This document shows positions 34,516 through 42,365 of a DNA stretch of 64,000 nt, in pieces (within the stretch, counting starts at the first letter, position 1; each line of letters begins with the position of its first letter). A program made the translations under genes and the position numbers. The notes below the pieces were generated by a model. That model saw nothing but the letters and a program-made list of their open reading frames with translations, searched no databases and was not told where the DNA came from. This DNA is from Macrococcus armenti (GTDB taxonomy: Bacteria; Bacillota; Bacilli; Staphylococcales; Staphylococcaceae), in assembly GCF_020097135.1 (NCBI RefSeq), contig NZ_CP083608.1, forward strand, positions 186,001-250,000. The letters are read 5' to 3'.

Positions 34516-34884
34516 ATGGGTTACAGAAAATTAGGACGTACGTCTGATCAACGTAAAGCGATGTTACGCGACTTAGCAACTTCTTTAATCGTTAACGAGC
34601 GTATCGAAACGACTGAAGCACGTGCGAAAGAATTACGTAAAATCGTAGAAAAATTAATTACTTTAGGTAAACGTGGAGATTTACATGCGCGTCGTCAAGC
34701 AGCTACTGTATTACGTCGTGTTGAAATCTTAAACGAAGACGAAACTACACAATTCGCAATTCAAAAATTATTCGCTGATATCGCGCCACGTTACACTGAG
34801 CGTCAAGGTGGATACACTAGAACGATGAAAGTTGGACCACGTCGTGGAGACGGTTCAGAAATGGTAATCATCGAGTTAGTTTAA
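34516..34884 (+). CDS. rplQ: 50S ribosomal protein L17
   Basis: L17 (122 residues) lies near the tunnel exit. [20 protein letters not shown] and the C-terminal [21 protein letters not shown] are diagnostic. It is the last gene of the long cluster, followed by about 110 bases of untranslated sequence and two terminators. Confidence 0.98.
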   Translation: MGYRKLGRTSDQRKAMLRDLATSLIVNERIETTEARAKELRKIVEKLITLGKRGDLHARRQAATVLRRVEILNEDETTQFAIQKLFADIAPRYTERQGGYTRTMKVGPRRGDGSEMVIIELV

Positions 34885-34998
34885 TCAGTAAATTATCAAG
34901 AATATGGATTCACTTATCTTACACATACACACACACTTTAAGCAAATGAGTGCAACGATAATGTTTGCCACACACAGATATTGTCTAGCTCAGAGTAG

Positions 34999-35056
34999 CC
35001 TGCCAAATTGAATAACCACATGCGTGAACTCAACTGGCAGGGTGCGCGCTTTTTTT
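34999..35056 (+). terminator. First terminator of the ribosomal cluster
   Basis: CCTGCCA pairs with TGGCAGG around a 29-base loop that contains a TTGA/TCAA extension, then GTGCGCGC and seven T residues. Confidence 0.75.
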
Positions 35057-35060
35057 CATT

Positions 35061-35083
35061 AAACCTGGCTTCCCGGGTTTTTT
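35061..35083 (+). terminator. Second tandem terminator of the ribosomal cluster
   Basis: An 8-bp stem (AAACCTGG/CCCGGGTTT with one G-T pair) with a CTTC loop is followed by a T run. It lies four bases after the T run of the first terminator. Confidence 0.8.
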
Positions 35084-35177
35084 GTTTTATATACCTATTT
35101 TTTGTGTTAAATGTCTGCTGGATGTTTAACAGAGAAAGTAGCATGTTATACTAATGAAAAAGGTTTGAGGTGGAAGT

Positions 35178-35975
35178 ATGCATCCCGCTGTAGAAGTTAA
35201 ACATTTATCATATCGATATGATGATGGTCCGGAAGTATTAAAAGATGTTTCATTTACAATTGAACGAGGAGAATGGATTTCGATTGTCGGGCATAATGGA
35301 TCCGGTAAATCGACGCTGCTGAAACTTATTGGTGCGATTCATCCTGTAACTAACGGTGAAGTATGGGTTAATGGTATTAAAGTTATAGAAGATACGTTCA
35401 GTGAAATTCATGAACACGTCGGTATCGTGTTTCAAAATCCTGATAATCAGTTTGTCGGTGCTACAGTTGAGGATGATGTTGCCTTTGGACTGGAGAACTA
35501 TGGCGTTCCATATGAAATTATGCATGAACGTGTAAAAGAAGCATTAAACGATGTGGATATGGGTGAATTTTTAACGCATGAACCACATCACTTATCAGGA
35601 GGGCAGAAACAACGTGTTGCGATTGCAGGTGTAATTGCGTTAAGACCGAATATTATGATTCTGGATGAAGCAACAAGTATGCTGGATCCAGAAGGTAGAG
35701 GGGAAATTCTTGATGTTATACGCAAGCTGCAGCGCGAAAAAGGGTTAACGGTAATTCATATTACACATCACCTTGAAGAGACGTTGCAGAGCGACCGTAT
35801 ATTTGTCATGAATAAAGGTGAACTCATTTTATGCGGTACACCTGAGGACATATATATGCATGGAGGTACTTTAATTGAGATTGGACTTGATTTACCATTT
35901 GAAATGAAGCTGAATCGATTAATTTTCAATGAAGATGCATTTGTTACGGAAATGGAGTTGCTAAATAAACTATGA
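35178..35975 (+). CDS. ecfA1: ECF transporter ATPase EcfA1
   Basis: This is the first ATPase of the energy-coupling-factor module that powers uptake of vitamins and metals through exchangeable S components. It has 265 residues: Walker A GHNGSGKST at 38-46, signature LSGGQ at 139-143, Walker B IMILDE at 159-164. The characteristic Q-loop FQNPDNQ is present. It overlaps ecfA2 by 4 bases and starts a four-gene unit with ecfA2, ecfT and truA. Confidence 0.95.
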   Translation: MHPAVEVKHLSYRYDDGPEVLKDVSFTIERGEWISIVGHNGSGKSTLLKLIGAIHPVTNGEVWVNGIKVIEDTFSEIHEHVGIVFQNPDNQFVGATVEDDVAFGLENYGVPYEIMHERVKEALNDVDMGEFLTHEPHHLSGGQKQRVAIAGVIALRPNIMILDEATSMLDPEGRGEILDVIRKLQREKGLTVIHITHHLEETLQSDRIFVMNKGELILCGTPEDIYMHGGTLIEIGLDLPFEMKLNRLIFNEDAFVTEMELLNKL

Positions 35976-36829
35976 CGATTACATTAAATAACTTGGGCTA
36001 TGCATATTCAAAAGGCACGCCATTTGAAGTACGCGCACTGCATCATATTGATATGCAGGTTAATGACAATCAGTTTTATGGTATTATCGGCCATACTGGT
36101 TCAGGTAAGTCGACAATTATTCAGCATTTCAATGCATTGATCAAACCGACTGAAGGTAGTATTGCAATTGATGGATTAGTAATTACTGATAAGACGAAGA
36201 ATAAATATTTAAAGCCTGTCCGTAAAAAAGTTGGGATGGTGTTTCAGTTTGCAGAGCAGCAACTATTTGAGGAAACGGTGCTGAAAGATATTATGTTCGG
36301 TCCACTTAACTACGGAGTAACGTTAGAAGACGCAAAGAAGCGTGCACACGCGCTTGTAAAACAATTTGGTATGGATGAGTCGATATTAAATAAAAGCCCG
36401 TTTGAGCTCTCTGGAGGGCAAATGAGACGTGTTGCAATAATGGGTGTACTTGCGATGAATCCGGAAGTGCTAATACTTGATGAACCGACAGCTGGACTCG
36501 ATCCAAAAGGACAGCAGGAAATAATGGACATGTTTCATACTTTGCAGCGTGAACTGAATATTACGGTGATTCTTGTGACACACCAGATGGACCAGGCAGC
36601 GCGATGTGATTACTTATATGTCATGCATAAAGGAACAATCGTTGACGAAGGGACGCCAGAAACAATATTCAGTAAAGACTTATCACATTACGATATTCAT
36701 CCACCACATATCGTAACCGTTCAGCGTCACGTGGAAGATAAACATAATATTAAGTTTCCGAAACTTGCACTCGATATCGAGACGTTTGCACACATGTACA
36801 AAGATTGGAGTGGACACAATGCTCGATAA
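35972..36829 (+). CDS. ecfA2: ECF transporter ATPase EcfA2
   Basis: This is the second ATPase of the ECF module (285 residues), with Walker A GHTGSGKST at 40-48, Q-loop FQFAEQQLFE, signature LSGGQMRR and Walker B VLILDEPTAGLD. It pairs with EcfA1 as a heterodimer on EcfT. It overlaps ecfA1 by 4 bases and ecfT by 11. Confidence 0.95.
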   Translation: MTITLNNLGYAYSKGTPFEVRALHHIDMQVNDNQFYGIIGHTGSGKSTIIQHFNALIKPTEGSIAIDGLVITDKTKNKYLKPVRKKVGMVFQFAEQQLFEETVLKDIMFGPLNYGVTLEDAKKRAHALVKQFGMDESILNKSPFELSGGQMRRVAIMGVLAMNPEVLILDEPTAGLDPKGQQEIMDMFHTLQRELNITVILVTHQMDQAARCDYLYVMHKGTIVDEGTPETIFSKDLSHYDIHPPHIVTVQRHVEDKHNIKFPKLALDIETFAHMYKDWSGHNAR

Positions 36830-37616
36830 GATGATACTCGGACGATTCGTCCCACTTCAAAGTTTTGTACATCAGCTGGATCCTCGCATGAAGATGATAT
36901 TCATATTTGTTATGATGATTTTAATATTTCTGATGAATAACTGGCAGTCATATGCAGTGGGCATTATTCTTATATTCATCATATTAAAACTATCCAACTT
37001 GTCATTTATGTTTTTGTTCAATGGCTTAAAACCGATACTGTTTTTACTCATCTTTACATTACTTATGCACGTCTTCTTAACGAAAGGCGGTACAACACTC
37101 GTTGATTACGGCATCATTAATATTCAATCACAAGGAATTATTATGGGGATTATGATTAGTTTACGCTTTGTACTTATCATTTTCTTAACGACGATAATGA
37201 CGCTTACGACAAGCCCGATAGCACTTACAGATGCGATAGAAGCGATACTGAAACCATTTAAGAAACTAAAACTACCTGTACACGAACTTGCACTTATGAT
37301 GAGTATTGCACTGCGCTTTATACCGACGCTCATGGATGAAACACAGAAAGTCATGAAAGCGCAAATGTCACGAGGTAGCGACATTTCAGCAGGGACGATT
37401 AAACAACGTATTAAAGCAGTAATACCGCTGTTGATTCCGCTATTCGTATCTGCCTTTAAACGCGCAGAAGACTTAGCGATTGCAATGGAAGTAAGAGGAT
37501 ATAAAGGCGACATTGGGCGTACGAAATATCGTAAACTGGACTGGCATAAAAATGATACGTTATCACTACTCACACTCATTCCGATAACGCTACTCATACT
37601 ATATTTAAAACAATAG
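36819..37616 (+). CDS. ecfT: ECF transporter transmembrane subunit EcfT
   Basis: EcfT (about 265 residues, five to six membrane helices) couples ATP hydrolysis by EcfA1/A2 to the S components. The cytoplasmic coupling motifs are visible: AQMSRGSDI near 183 and AMEVRGYKGD near 225, each containing the Ala-Arg-Gly type sequence. ATG 36819 lies inside the end of ecfA2; earlier in-frame starts would read ecfA2 sequence. The nine-base gap to truA indicates co-transcription. Confidence 0.94.
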   Translation: MLDKMILGRFVPLQSFVHQLDPRMKMIFIFVMMILIFLMNNWQSYAVGIILIFIILKLSNLSFMFLFNGLKPILFLLIFTLLMHVFLTKGGTTLVDYGIINIQSQGIIMGIMISLRFVLIIFLTTIMTLTTSPIALTDAIEAILKPFKKLKLPVHELALMMSIALRFIPTLMDETQKVMKAQMSRGSDISAGTIKQRIKAVIPLLIPLFVSAFKRAEDLAIAMEVRGYKGDIGRTKYRKLDWHKNDTLSLLTLIPITLLILYLKQ

Positions 37617-37625
37617 GAGCGCATT

Positions 37626-38447
37626 ATGGAACGCATATTACTACAACTACAATATAACGGCACGAACTTTCAGGGATTCCAAATACAAAATGAAGGCCGC
37701 ACCGTACAATATGAACTGGAACGTATATTAAAGCGCATGCACAAACAATTTGTCCGAATCCACCCATCATCACGAACGGATAAAGGCGTACATGCACTTA
37801 TGCAATACGTACATTTCGATACACCGCTCTCAATACCGGAATCAAAGTGGCAGCACGCATTTAACTCAGCGCTGCCAGACGATATATATATAACACAAGT
37901 GAAAAAGATCAGTGAACAATTCCATTCACGATATGACTGTATCGGAAAAGCATATCGCTATAAAGTATACGTATCAGAACACCGAAACGTGATGCACACG
38001 GGACAGATGACACATATAAAAACAAAGCTTGACGTTAATAAAATGAATGACGCAGCACAACACTTTCTTGGCACGCATGACTTTACATCATTCTGCTCAG
38101 CGAAAACAGAAATAGAGAACAAAGAACGCACGCTATATCGCTTTGACGTTACAGAAACAGAAGAAGGATATGACTTCTATGTCATCGGAAGCGGATTTCT
38201 CTACAACATGGTCCGCATTATGGTGCAGTACTTAATCGACGTTGGATCAGGACAAAAGGACGGCGAAGACATCCCTGTCATTCTTAAAGCACAGGACAGA
38301 ACGAAAGCCGGAAAAACAGCACCAGCTGAAGGACTATACTTAGAAAAAATCTATCTCGACACTGAAACATTAAAACAAGATATACCACAAGGCACGACCA
38401 TCATCCTTAAAAATCAGAAACATACGATGAACGGTGAACAACTTTAA
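37626..38447 (+). CDS. truA: tRNA pseudouridine(38-40) synthase
   Basis: TruA (273 residues) converts uridines 38-40 of the anticodon arm to pseudouridine. The catalytic aspartate is D52 in SSRTDKGVHA, and the sequence begins LLQLQYNGTNFQGFQ as in the family. It is the last gene of the ecf unit, a common arrangement in Firmicutes. Confidence 0.96.
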   Translation: MERILLQLQYNGTNFQGFQIQNEGRTVQYELERILKRMHKQFVRIHPSSRTDKGVHALMQYVHFDTPLSIPESKWQHAFNSALPDDIYITQVKKISEQFHSRYDCIGKAYRYKVYVSEHRNVMHTGQMTHIKTKLDVNKMNDAAQHFLGTHDFTSFCSAKTEIENKERTLYRFDVTETEEGYDFYVIGSGFLYNMVRIMVQYLIDVGSGQKDGEDIPVILKAQDRTKAGKTAPAEGLYLEKIYLDTETLKQDIPQGTTIILKNQKHTMNGEQL

Positions 38448-38487
38448 CGAAAAATGAAAAATAAACACATAAAATAGATGAATACCA

Positions 38488-38515
38488 TTGACAAACACCC
38501 TCTAAATGTTATAAG
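38488..38515 (+). promoter_or_regulatory. Promoter of rplM-rpsI
   Basis: A consensus TTGACA and TATAAG are separated by 16 bases. The transcript would start near 38522, about 110 bases before rplM. Confidence 0.7.
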
Positions 38516-38519
38516 ATAA

Positions 38520-38615
38520 ACAACGGTATTGTTTAATATCAACCACGACAATAAGCCCCGGAAACTTATTGTGTTACAGATATATAGACAGGATTTAGAG
38601 GGAACTTTTTTTATT
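38520..38615 (+). promoter_or_regulatory. L13-type leader of rplM
   Basis: The leader holds a hairpin ACAATAAG/CTTATTGT around CCCCGGAAA (38548-38572), and then ATTTAGAGGG followed by seven T residues just before the rplM ribosome binding site. Firmicutes rplM-rpsI operons often carry a structured leader that may be bound by L13 or act as an attenuator. The T run fits attenuation, but its natural pairing partner in the transcript is not obvious. Confidence 0.5.
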
Positions 38616-38631
38616 TTAGGAGGAAAATATA

Positions 38632-39069
38632 ATGCGTCAAACATTCATGGCAAACGAATCAAACATTGACCGCAAATGGTACGTAATTGATGCTGAAGGT
38701 AAGACTATGGGTCGCCTTTCATCAGAAGTTGCATCAATCTTACGCGGTAAACATAAAGTAACTTACACACCACACGTTGACTGTGGAGATCACGTGATCT
38801 TAATCAACGCTGAGAAAATTCACTTAACTGGTAACAAAGCAGCTGACAAAATTTACTACCGTCACTCAAATCACCCAGGCGGAATCAAAGCGATTTCTGC
38901 TGGTGAATTACGCGAGAAAAACCCAGTGCGTTTAATGGAAACTTCAATCAAAGGTATGTTACCTAAAGGTTCTTTAGGAGACAAAATGTTCAAGAAGTTA
39001 CACGTTTATGCTGGAGCTGAGCATCCACATGCAGCACAACAACCTGAAAACTACGAGTTACGTGGTTAA
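38632..39069 (+). CDS. rplM: 50S ribosomal protein L13
   Basis: L13 (145 residues) is an early large-subunit assembly protein. [24 protein letters not shown] and the C-terminal [12 protein letters not shown] are diagnostic and close to the staphylococcal sequence. It is first in a two-gene unit with rpsI, which starts 19 bases later. Confidence 0.98.
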   Translation: MRQTFMANESNIDRKWYVIDAEGKTMGRLSSEVASILRGKHKVTYTPHVDCGDHVILINAEKIHLTGNKAADKIYYRHSNHPGGIKAISAGELREKNPVRLMETSIKGMLPKGSLGDKMFKKLHVYAGAEHPHAAQQPENYELRG

Positions 39070-39088
39070 TTAAGAGGAGGATAATACA

Positions 39089-39481
39089 TTGGCACAAGTT
39101 GAATATAAAGGCACAGGCCGTCGTAAACATTCAGTAGCACGTGTTCGTTTAATTCCTGGTGAAGGAAACATCACTATCAATGGACGTGACGTTCGTGACT
39201 ACTTACCATTTGAATCATTAATTTTAGACTTAAACCAACCATTCGAAATCACTGAAACTAAAGGTAACTACGATGTTTTAGTAAACGTTAATGGTGGTGG
39301 ATTAACTGGTCAAGCACAAGCTATCCGTCATGGTATTTCTCGTGCTTTATTAGAAGCTGATCCAGAATACCGTGGTTCATTAAAACGCGCGGGTATGTTA
39401 ACACGTGACCCACGTATGAAAGAACGTAAAAAACCAGGTCTTAAAGGCGCTCGTCGTTCACCACAGTTCTCAAAACGTTAA
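39089..39481 (+). CDS. rpsI: 30S ribosomal protein S9 (island target gene)
   Basis: S9 (130 residues) lies in the 30S head, and its C-terminal tail (ending FSKR) touches P-site t[17 protein letters not shown] is typical. The start is TTG 39089 after AGGAGG. Its last 59 bases are repeated at 55342-55400 with one mismatch (A at 39430, G at 55350, a synonymous lysine codon), so they form the attachment core of the island. The reading frame is fully preserved by the integration. Confidence 0.98.
   Translation: MAQVEYKGTGRRKHSVARVRLIPGEGNITINGRDVRDYLPFESLILDLNQPFEITETKGNYDVLVNVNGGGLTGQAQAIRHGISRALLEADPEYRGSLKRAGMLTRDPRMKERKKPGLKGARRSPQFSKR
39422..39480. repeat. Left attachment site (attL) core
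   Basis: This is the left copy of the 59-bp direct repeat; 39431-39480 is 50 bp identical to 55351-55400. It ends within the rpsI stop codon (TAA on this side). Confidence 0.9.
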
Positions 39482-39506
39482 TCGCAAGTTATATCAACGT
39501 TTACAG

Positions 39507-39539
39507 CACTTCTCGAAAATATTCGAGAGGTGTTTTTTT
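39507..39539 (+). terminator. Island-borne terminator for rpsI
   Basis: An 11-bp stem (CACTTCTCGAA/TTCGAGAGGTG, one G-T pair) with an AATA loop and seven T residues. It lies inside the island, just after attL, so the element supplies a replacement for the native terminator now left at 55488. Confidence 0.85.
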
Positions 39540-39582
39540 ATATGGTTTTTGCATGGATGTTACCCTTTAAATACCCCTCGAA

Positions 39583-39777
39583 TTATTTTCTTCTGTTTTT
39601 CTTCTTGAAATTTGATTTATTATTTGATAATTTAGGAAACCTTTTTAGACGATTCTTTCTTTTAAATATCATTATTTCCATATTTATTTCTCTTTTAACT
39701 TTCTTAAAAATAGGTACTTTTTCAGGATTTTTTTCAAGATAATCTTCTATATATTTTTGTATAGCAGTTTGACCCAT
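39583..39777 (-). CDS. Small basic protein beside the integrase
   Basis: This 64-residue, lysine- and arginine-rich protein (MGQTAIQKYIEDYLEKNPEK at the start, many KK/RK pairs at the end) has a perfect AGGAGG site eight bases before its ATG. It begins 21 bases after the integrase stop and is probably co-transcribed with it. The position next to attL and basic charge suggest a DNA-binding or recombination-directionality role, but I recognise no family. A frame on the plus strand (39530-39742) lacks a ribosome binding site and is dismissed. Confidence 0.6.
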   Translation of the reverse strand: MGQTAIQKYIEDYLEKNPEKVPIFKKVKREINMEIMIFKRKNRLKRFPKLSNNKSNFKKKNRRK

Positions 39778-39798
39778 AAAAATACCTCCTGATATTAT

Positions 39799-40965
39799 TT
39801 AAAAATCAATATATTTATGAAAATCTTCAGCTAATTTTTCTCTAGATGATTGAGTAATATGAGTATAGATATCCATTGTTGTCTTAATATCACTATGTCC
39901 TAATCTTGATTGTACATCCTTCAGTTTTGCACCAGATTCAAATAATAGCGATGCATGAGTATGTCTGAAGCCATGAACGTGTATCTTATGTAAATCCTTA
40001 TGACGATTAAAGAATGCTTCTAATTTGTCGTTAGGAGTAGATACACGCATGTACTTCATTTGATTAAGTCTAGTATGATAAGTTGCGAAAATAGGCTGAT
40101 CTTTGTCCTTAGCCACTTCAAACCCATATTCCTTGTATTGGTTTACTTGTTCACGTTTCCATTCTTTTAATAATTGAATCGTAATTTCATCAATATCTAA
40201 CCATCTATATGACTCTCTTGTCTTTGGTGGTTGAAGAATATGCTTATTATTAACTTTAGCTAATGTCTTTTGTACATATAAATCTTTTGATTTGAAGTTA
40301 ATATCAGACCAGTGCAAAGCTAATACTTCTCCTTTACGCATACCTGTGAAAGCAAGTAGACGAAATAGGCAAGTAGTTTGTAATTTGTTTTCTTGATCCA
40401 GGTATTGCATAAATAATTTTAGTTCTTCTTTAGTGAGAAAATTTCTATCCTTTTCGATAAATACTTTATTCTCTTTTCGACTAGGTAAAGTAATATACTC
40501 CATAGGATTACTGTCAATTAACTCTAGCTTCATGGCATAGTTGAAAACAAGTCTTGCTTGTATAACATAGTCATTAAACGCCTTCATTTCATTCGCCCAT
40601 TCATTGACTACAGTTTGACAATAAACACGAGAAATCTCTTTGATAGGCATTCTTCCAAACTTCGGCAAGATGCGTTTATTAAACTTACTTTCTTTACTAG
40701 CTAGTGTAGTACCTCTTATTTCATTCTTATGGTTTTCTAACCATAGCAAATAAACATCCTTATAAGTATATTTATTGATTGTCTGAGTGGCTTTTTCTAA
40801 GCCCATTAATTGTAACTTACGTAATTCTATTTGTGCTTCTCTTAAGGTTTTATAACTTCTACTAGTTCTTTTCTTTTTACCTGTTACTTTGTCTACACCA
40901 AGGTAAACATTAAATTTATAGCGACTTTCTCCACTTTTTAATGTTACTTTTTTTATTTTTGTCAT
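39799..40965 (-). CDS. int: Tyrosine recombinase / site-specific integrase
   Basis: This 388-residue phage-type integrase catalyses insertion at and excision from rpsI. It has an N-terminal arm-binding domain (about 1-60), a core-binding SAM-like domain (about 65-160) and a catalytic domain with all residues: R210 (TGMRKGE), H331 and R334 (HGFRHTHAS), H357 (LGHSDIKTTM) and the nucleophile Y367 (IYTH). It resembles integrases of staphylococcal pathogenicity islands and Tn916-type elements. The site AAGGAAGGG precedes the ATG. Confidence 0.95.
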   Translation of the reverse strand: MTKIKKVTLKSGESRYKFNVYLGVDKVTGKKKRTSRSYKTLREAQIELRKLQLMGLEKATQTINKYTYKDVYLLWLENHKNEIRGTTLASKESKFNKRILPKFGRMPIKEISRVYCQTVVNEWANEMKAFNDYVIQARLVFNYAMKLELIDSNPMEYITLPSRKENKVFIEKDRNFLTKEELKLFMQYLDQENKLQTTCLFRLLAFTGMRKGEVLALHWSDINFKSKDLYVQKTLAKVNNKHILQPPKTRESYRWLDIDEITIQLLKEWKREQVNQYKEYGFEVAKDKDQPIFATYHTRLNQMKYMRVSTPNDKLEAFFNRHKDLHKIHVHGFRHTHASLLFESGAKLKDVQSRLGHSDIKTTMDIYTHITQSSREKLAEDFHKYIDF

Positions 40966-41003
40966 TTTAACCCTTCCTTAATTGCTGGCCGGCAGTAAGG
41001 GGA

Positions 41004-41849
41004 TTACAATTGAATAAAAATATCTCGTTTTAAATCATTTTTAATATCTATATGACTTATTTCATCAAAAGTTATTAGAGAATTAAAATTAGGTACGAAT
41101 TTAATATTTAAATTTGCATAACCAAATGAATCGGTAATTTTTTCTTTTGGATTAGCAGGTACTGTATTTATTATGTACTCCTTTTTAGGAAATATCAGTT
41201 TTTCTGACGTCGAACCATACATGGTTTCATCAGCAATAATATCTAGTTGCATAAATGGAGGTATAATACTATTTCCATACTTTACTCGTAGATTATCCCA
41301 TACAGTTACGTTTGGAAAATCGTTTAATAATAAACATTCTTGAGATATTAAATGAGAAAATATTGTGTAGAAGGCTGACCCGTTTTCATTAATATTTTTA
41401 AGATTAATAAAATCTTCTAGATGCTTTGGTAAGTTTTTAGGTTTTTCTAAATCATATAAATATATAGCTAAGTCAATAAAATCGCTATTTGAATATTCGA
41501 AAGAAATTTTAAAACTAAATTTTAGTACATACATTTCAATCTCGTTCGATATAGTTAACTTTCCATTTATATTATCTTTTTCTCCATATTTTACATTTGT
41601 TTTTGTATCAAAATCCCTTATATCAATATTACAACTTAAATTATAGATATTATCATATCTTTTTATTAAATCACTTACTTCAATATTTAAATAATCACAT
41701 ATAGCATCTATGGTATTGTATTTTACGCCATCTGTTTTTTGATTTTGAAATGCACTTAACCCTCTTAAACTAATACCTGTACCTTCGCTAACTTCAGATA
41801 AAGTAATACCTCTTTCTTTTAGAATTTTTTTTAAATTAACTTTTAACAT
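41004..41849 (-). CDS. XRE-family repressor of the island
   Basis: This 281-residue protein has an N-terminal helix-turn-helix of the Cro/CI type (KKILKERGITLSEVSEGTGIS.., about residues 7-60) and a long C-terminal region without a motif I recognise. There is no visible LexA-type Ala-Gly cleavage site. It is transcribed divergently from the excisionase-like gene across a region of repeated operators, like the Stl/CI master repressors of SaPI-like elements. The integrase follows 38 bases downstream and may be in the same transcript. Confidence 0.8.
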   Translation of the reverse strand: MLKVNLKKILKERGITLSEVSEGTGISLRGLSAFQNQKTDGVKYNTIDAICDYLNIEVSDLIKRYDNIYNLSCNIDIRDFDTKTNVKYGEKDNINGKLTISNEIEMYVLKFSFKISFEYSNSDFIDLAIYLYDLEKPKNLPKHLEDFINLKNINENGSAFYTIFSHLISQECLLLNDFPNVTVWDNLRVKYGNSIIPPFMQLDIIADETMYGSTSEKLIFPKKEYIINTVPANPKEKITDSFGYANLNIKFVPNFNSLITFDEISHIDIKNDLKRDIFIQL

Positions 41850-41909
41850 GTTTCACCTCCATAATAATTATATTATATCTTATTCATTAATAAGATTGTA
41901 CCTATAAAC

Positions 41910-41990
41910 AGTAATTATTAATTACTTTACGTAATACATAATATAGTGTATTATACTTATAGTAATTGTTTTTTAATTACTATAAGTATA
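41910..41990. promoter_or_regulatory. Operator cluster of the divergent control region
   Basis: Three inverted repeats lie side by side: AGTAATT-3-AATTACT (41910-41926), TAATACA-8-TGTATTA (41932-41953), and the 16-bp arms TATACTTATAGTAATT and their complement (41952-41990, 7-base loop). The first and third share the core AGTAATT/AATTACT. These are likely binding sites of the XRE repressor. Confidence 0.65.
41926..41954 (+). promoter_or_regulatory. Candidate rightward promoter of the island
   Basis: TTTACG and TATTAT are separated by 17 bases and are embedded in the operator cluster, so repressor binding would cover both elements. Confidence 0.5.
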
Positions 41991-42006
41991 ATTAGGGGGT
42001 GAGTAA

Positions 42007-42288
42007 ATGAATAATATTCAAATTCCATTAACTTTAGGTGATGAAACTGTAAAAGTTTTAGAGCGTTTAATTGGAAATATGCTTGTAGAAGCTACTAAAA
42101 ATTTAGATGCAAATGGAAACGTAATTAAAAGTTATATGAATAAAAAAGAAGCAGCAGAGTACTTAAATGTTAGCTATCAAACCCTTAAAAAATTTATTGA
42201 TAATGGGTTACCTGTGGTTGAAGTGTCAGGAGTTAATATGATTAGAAGAGTTGATATTGATACGTTTATGGAAGCAAATAAAAAATAA
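42007..42288 (+). CDS. Helix-turn-helix (excisionase-like) protein
   Basis: This 93-residue protein has a MerR/excisionase type helix-turn-helix in its second half (NKKEAAEYLNVSYQTLKKFI, about residues 45-64), followed by IRRVDIDTFMEANK. Such proteins act as Xis or as early regulators in SaPI-like islands. It is the first rightward gene, directly behind the operator cluster and an AGGGGGTGAG site. Confidence 0.8.
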   Translation: MNNIQIPLTLGDETVKVLERLIGNMLVEATKNLDANGNVIKSYMNKKEAAEYLNVSYQTLKKFIDNGLPVVEVSGVNMIRRVDIDTFMEANKK

Positions 42289-42312
42289 AATGGTCGGCAG
42301 TGAGAGGGAAAA

Positions 42313-42347
42313 CAAAAAAAGTCTGATGTGTTCCAGCACATCAGACT
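42313..42347 (-). terminator. Minus-strand terminator hairpin before virE
   Basis: A perfect 11-bp stem (AGTCTGATGTG/CACATCAGACT, 6-base loop) has a run of seven A residues on its left side, so the T run lies downstream only for minus-strand RNA. On the plus strand it would sit in the leader of the virE gene. Confidence 0.55.
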
Positions 42348-42365
42348 AATGAAAGGAAATTCTAT

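Noticed and set aside
39530-39742. Plus-strand open frame of 70 codons just after rpsI
   Set aside because: It starts inside the terminator T run, has no ribosome binding site and lies antisense to a small gene with a perfect one.
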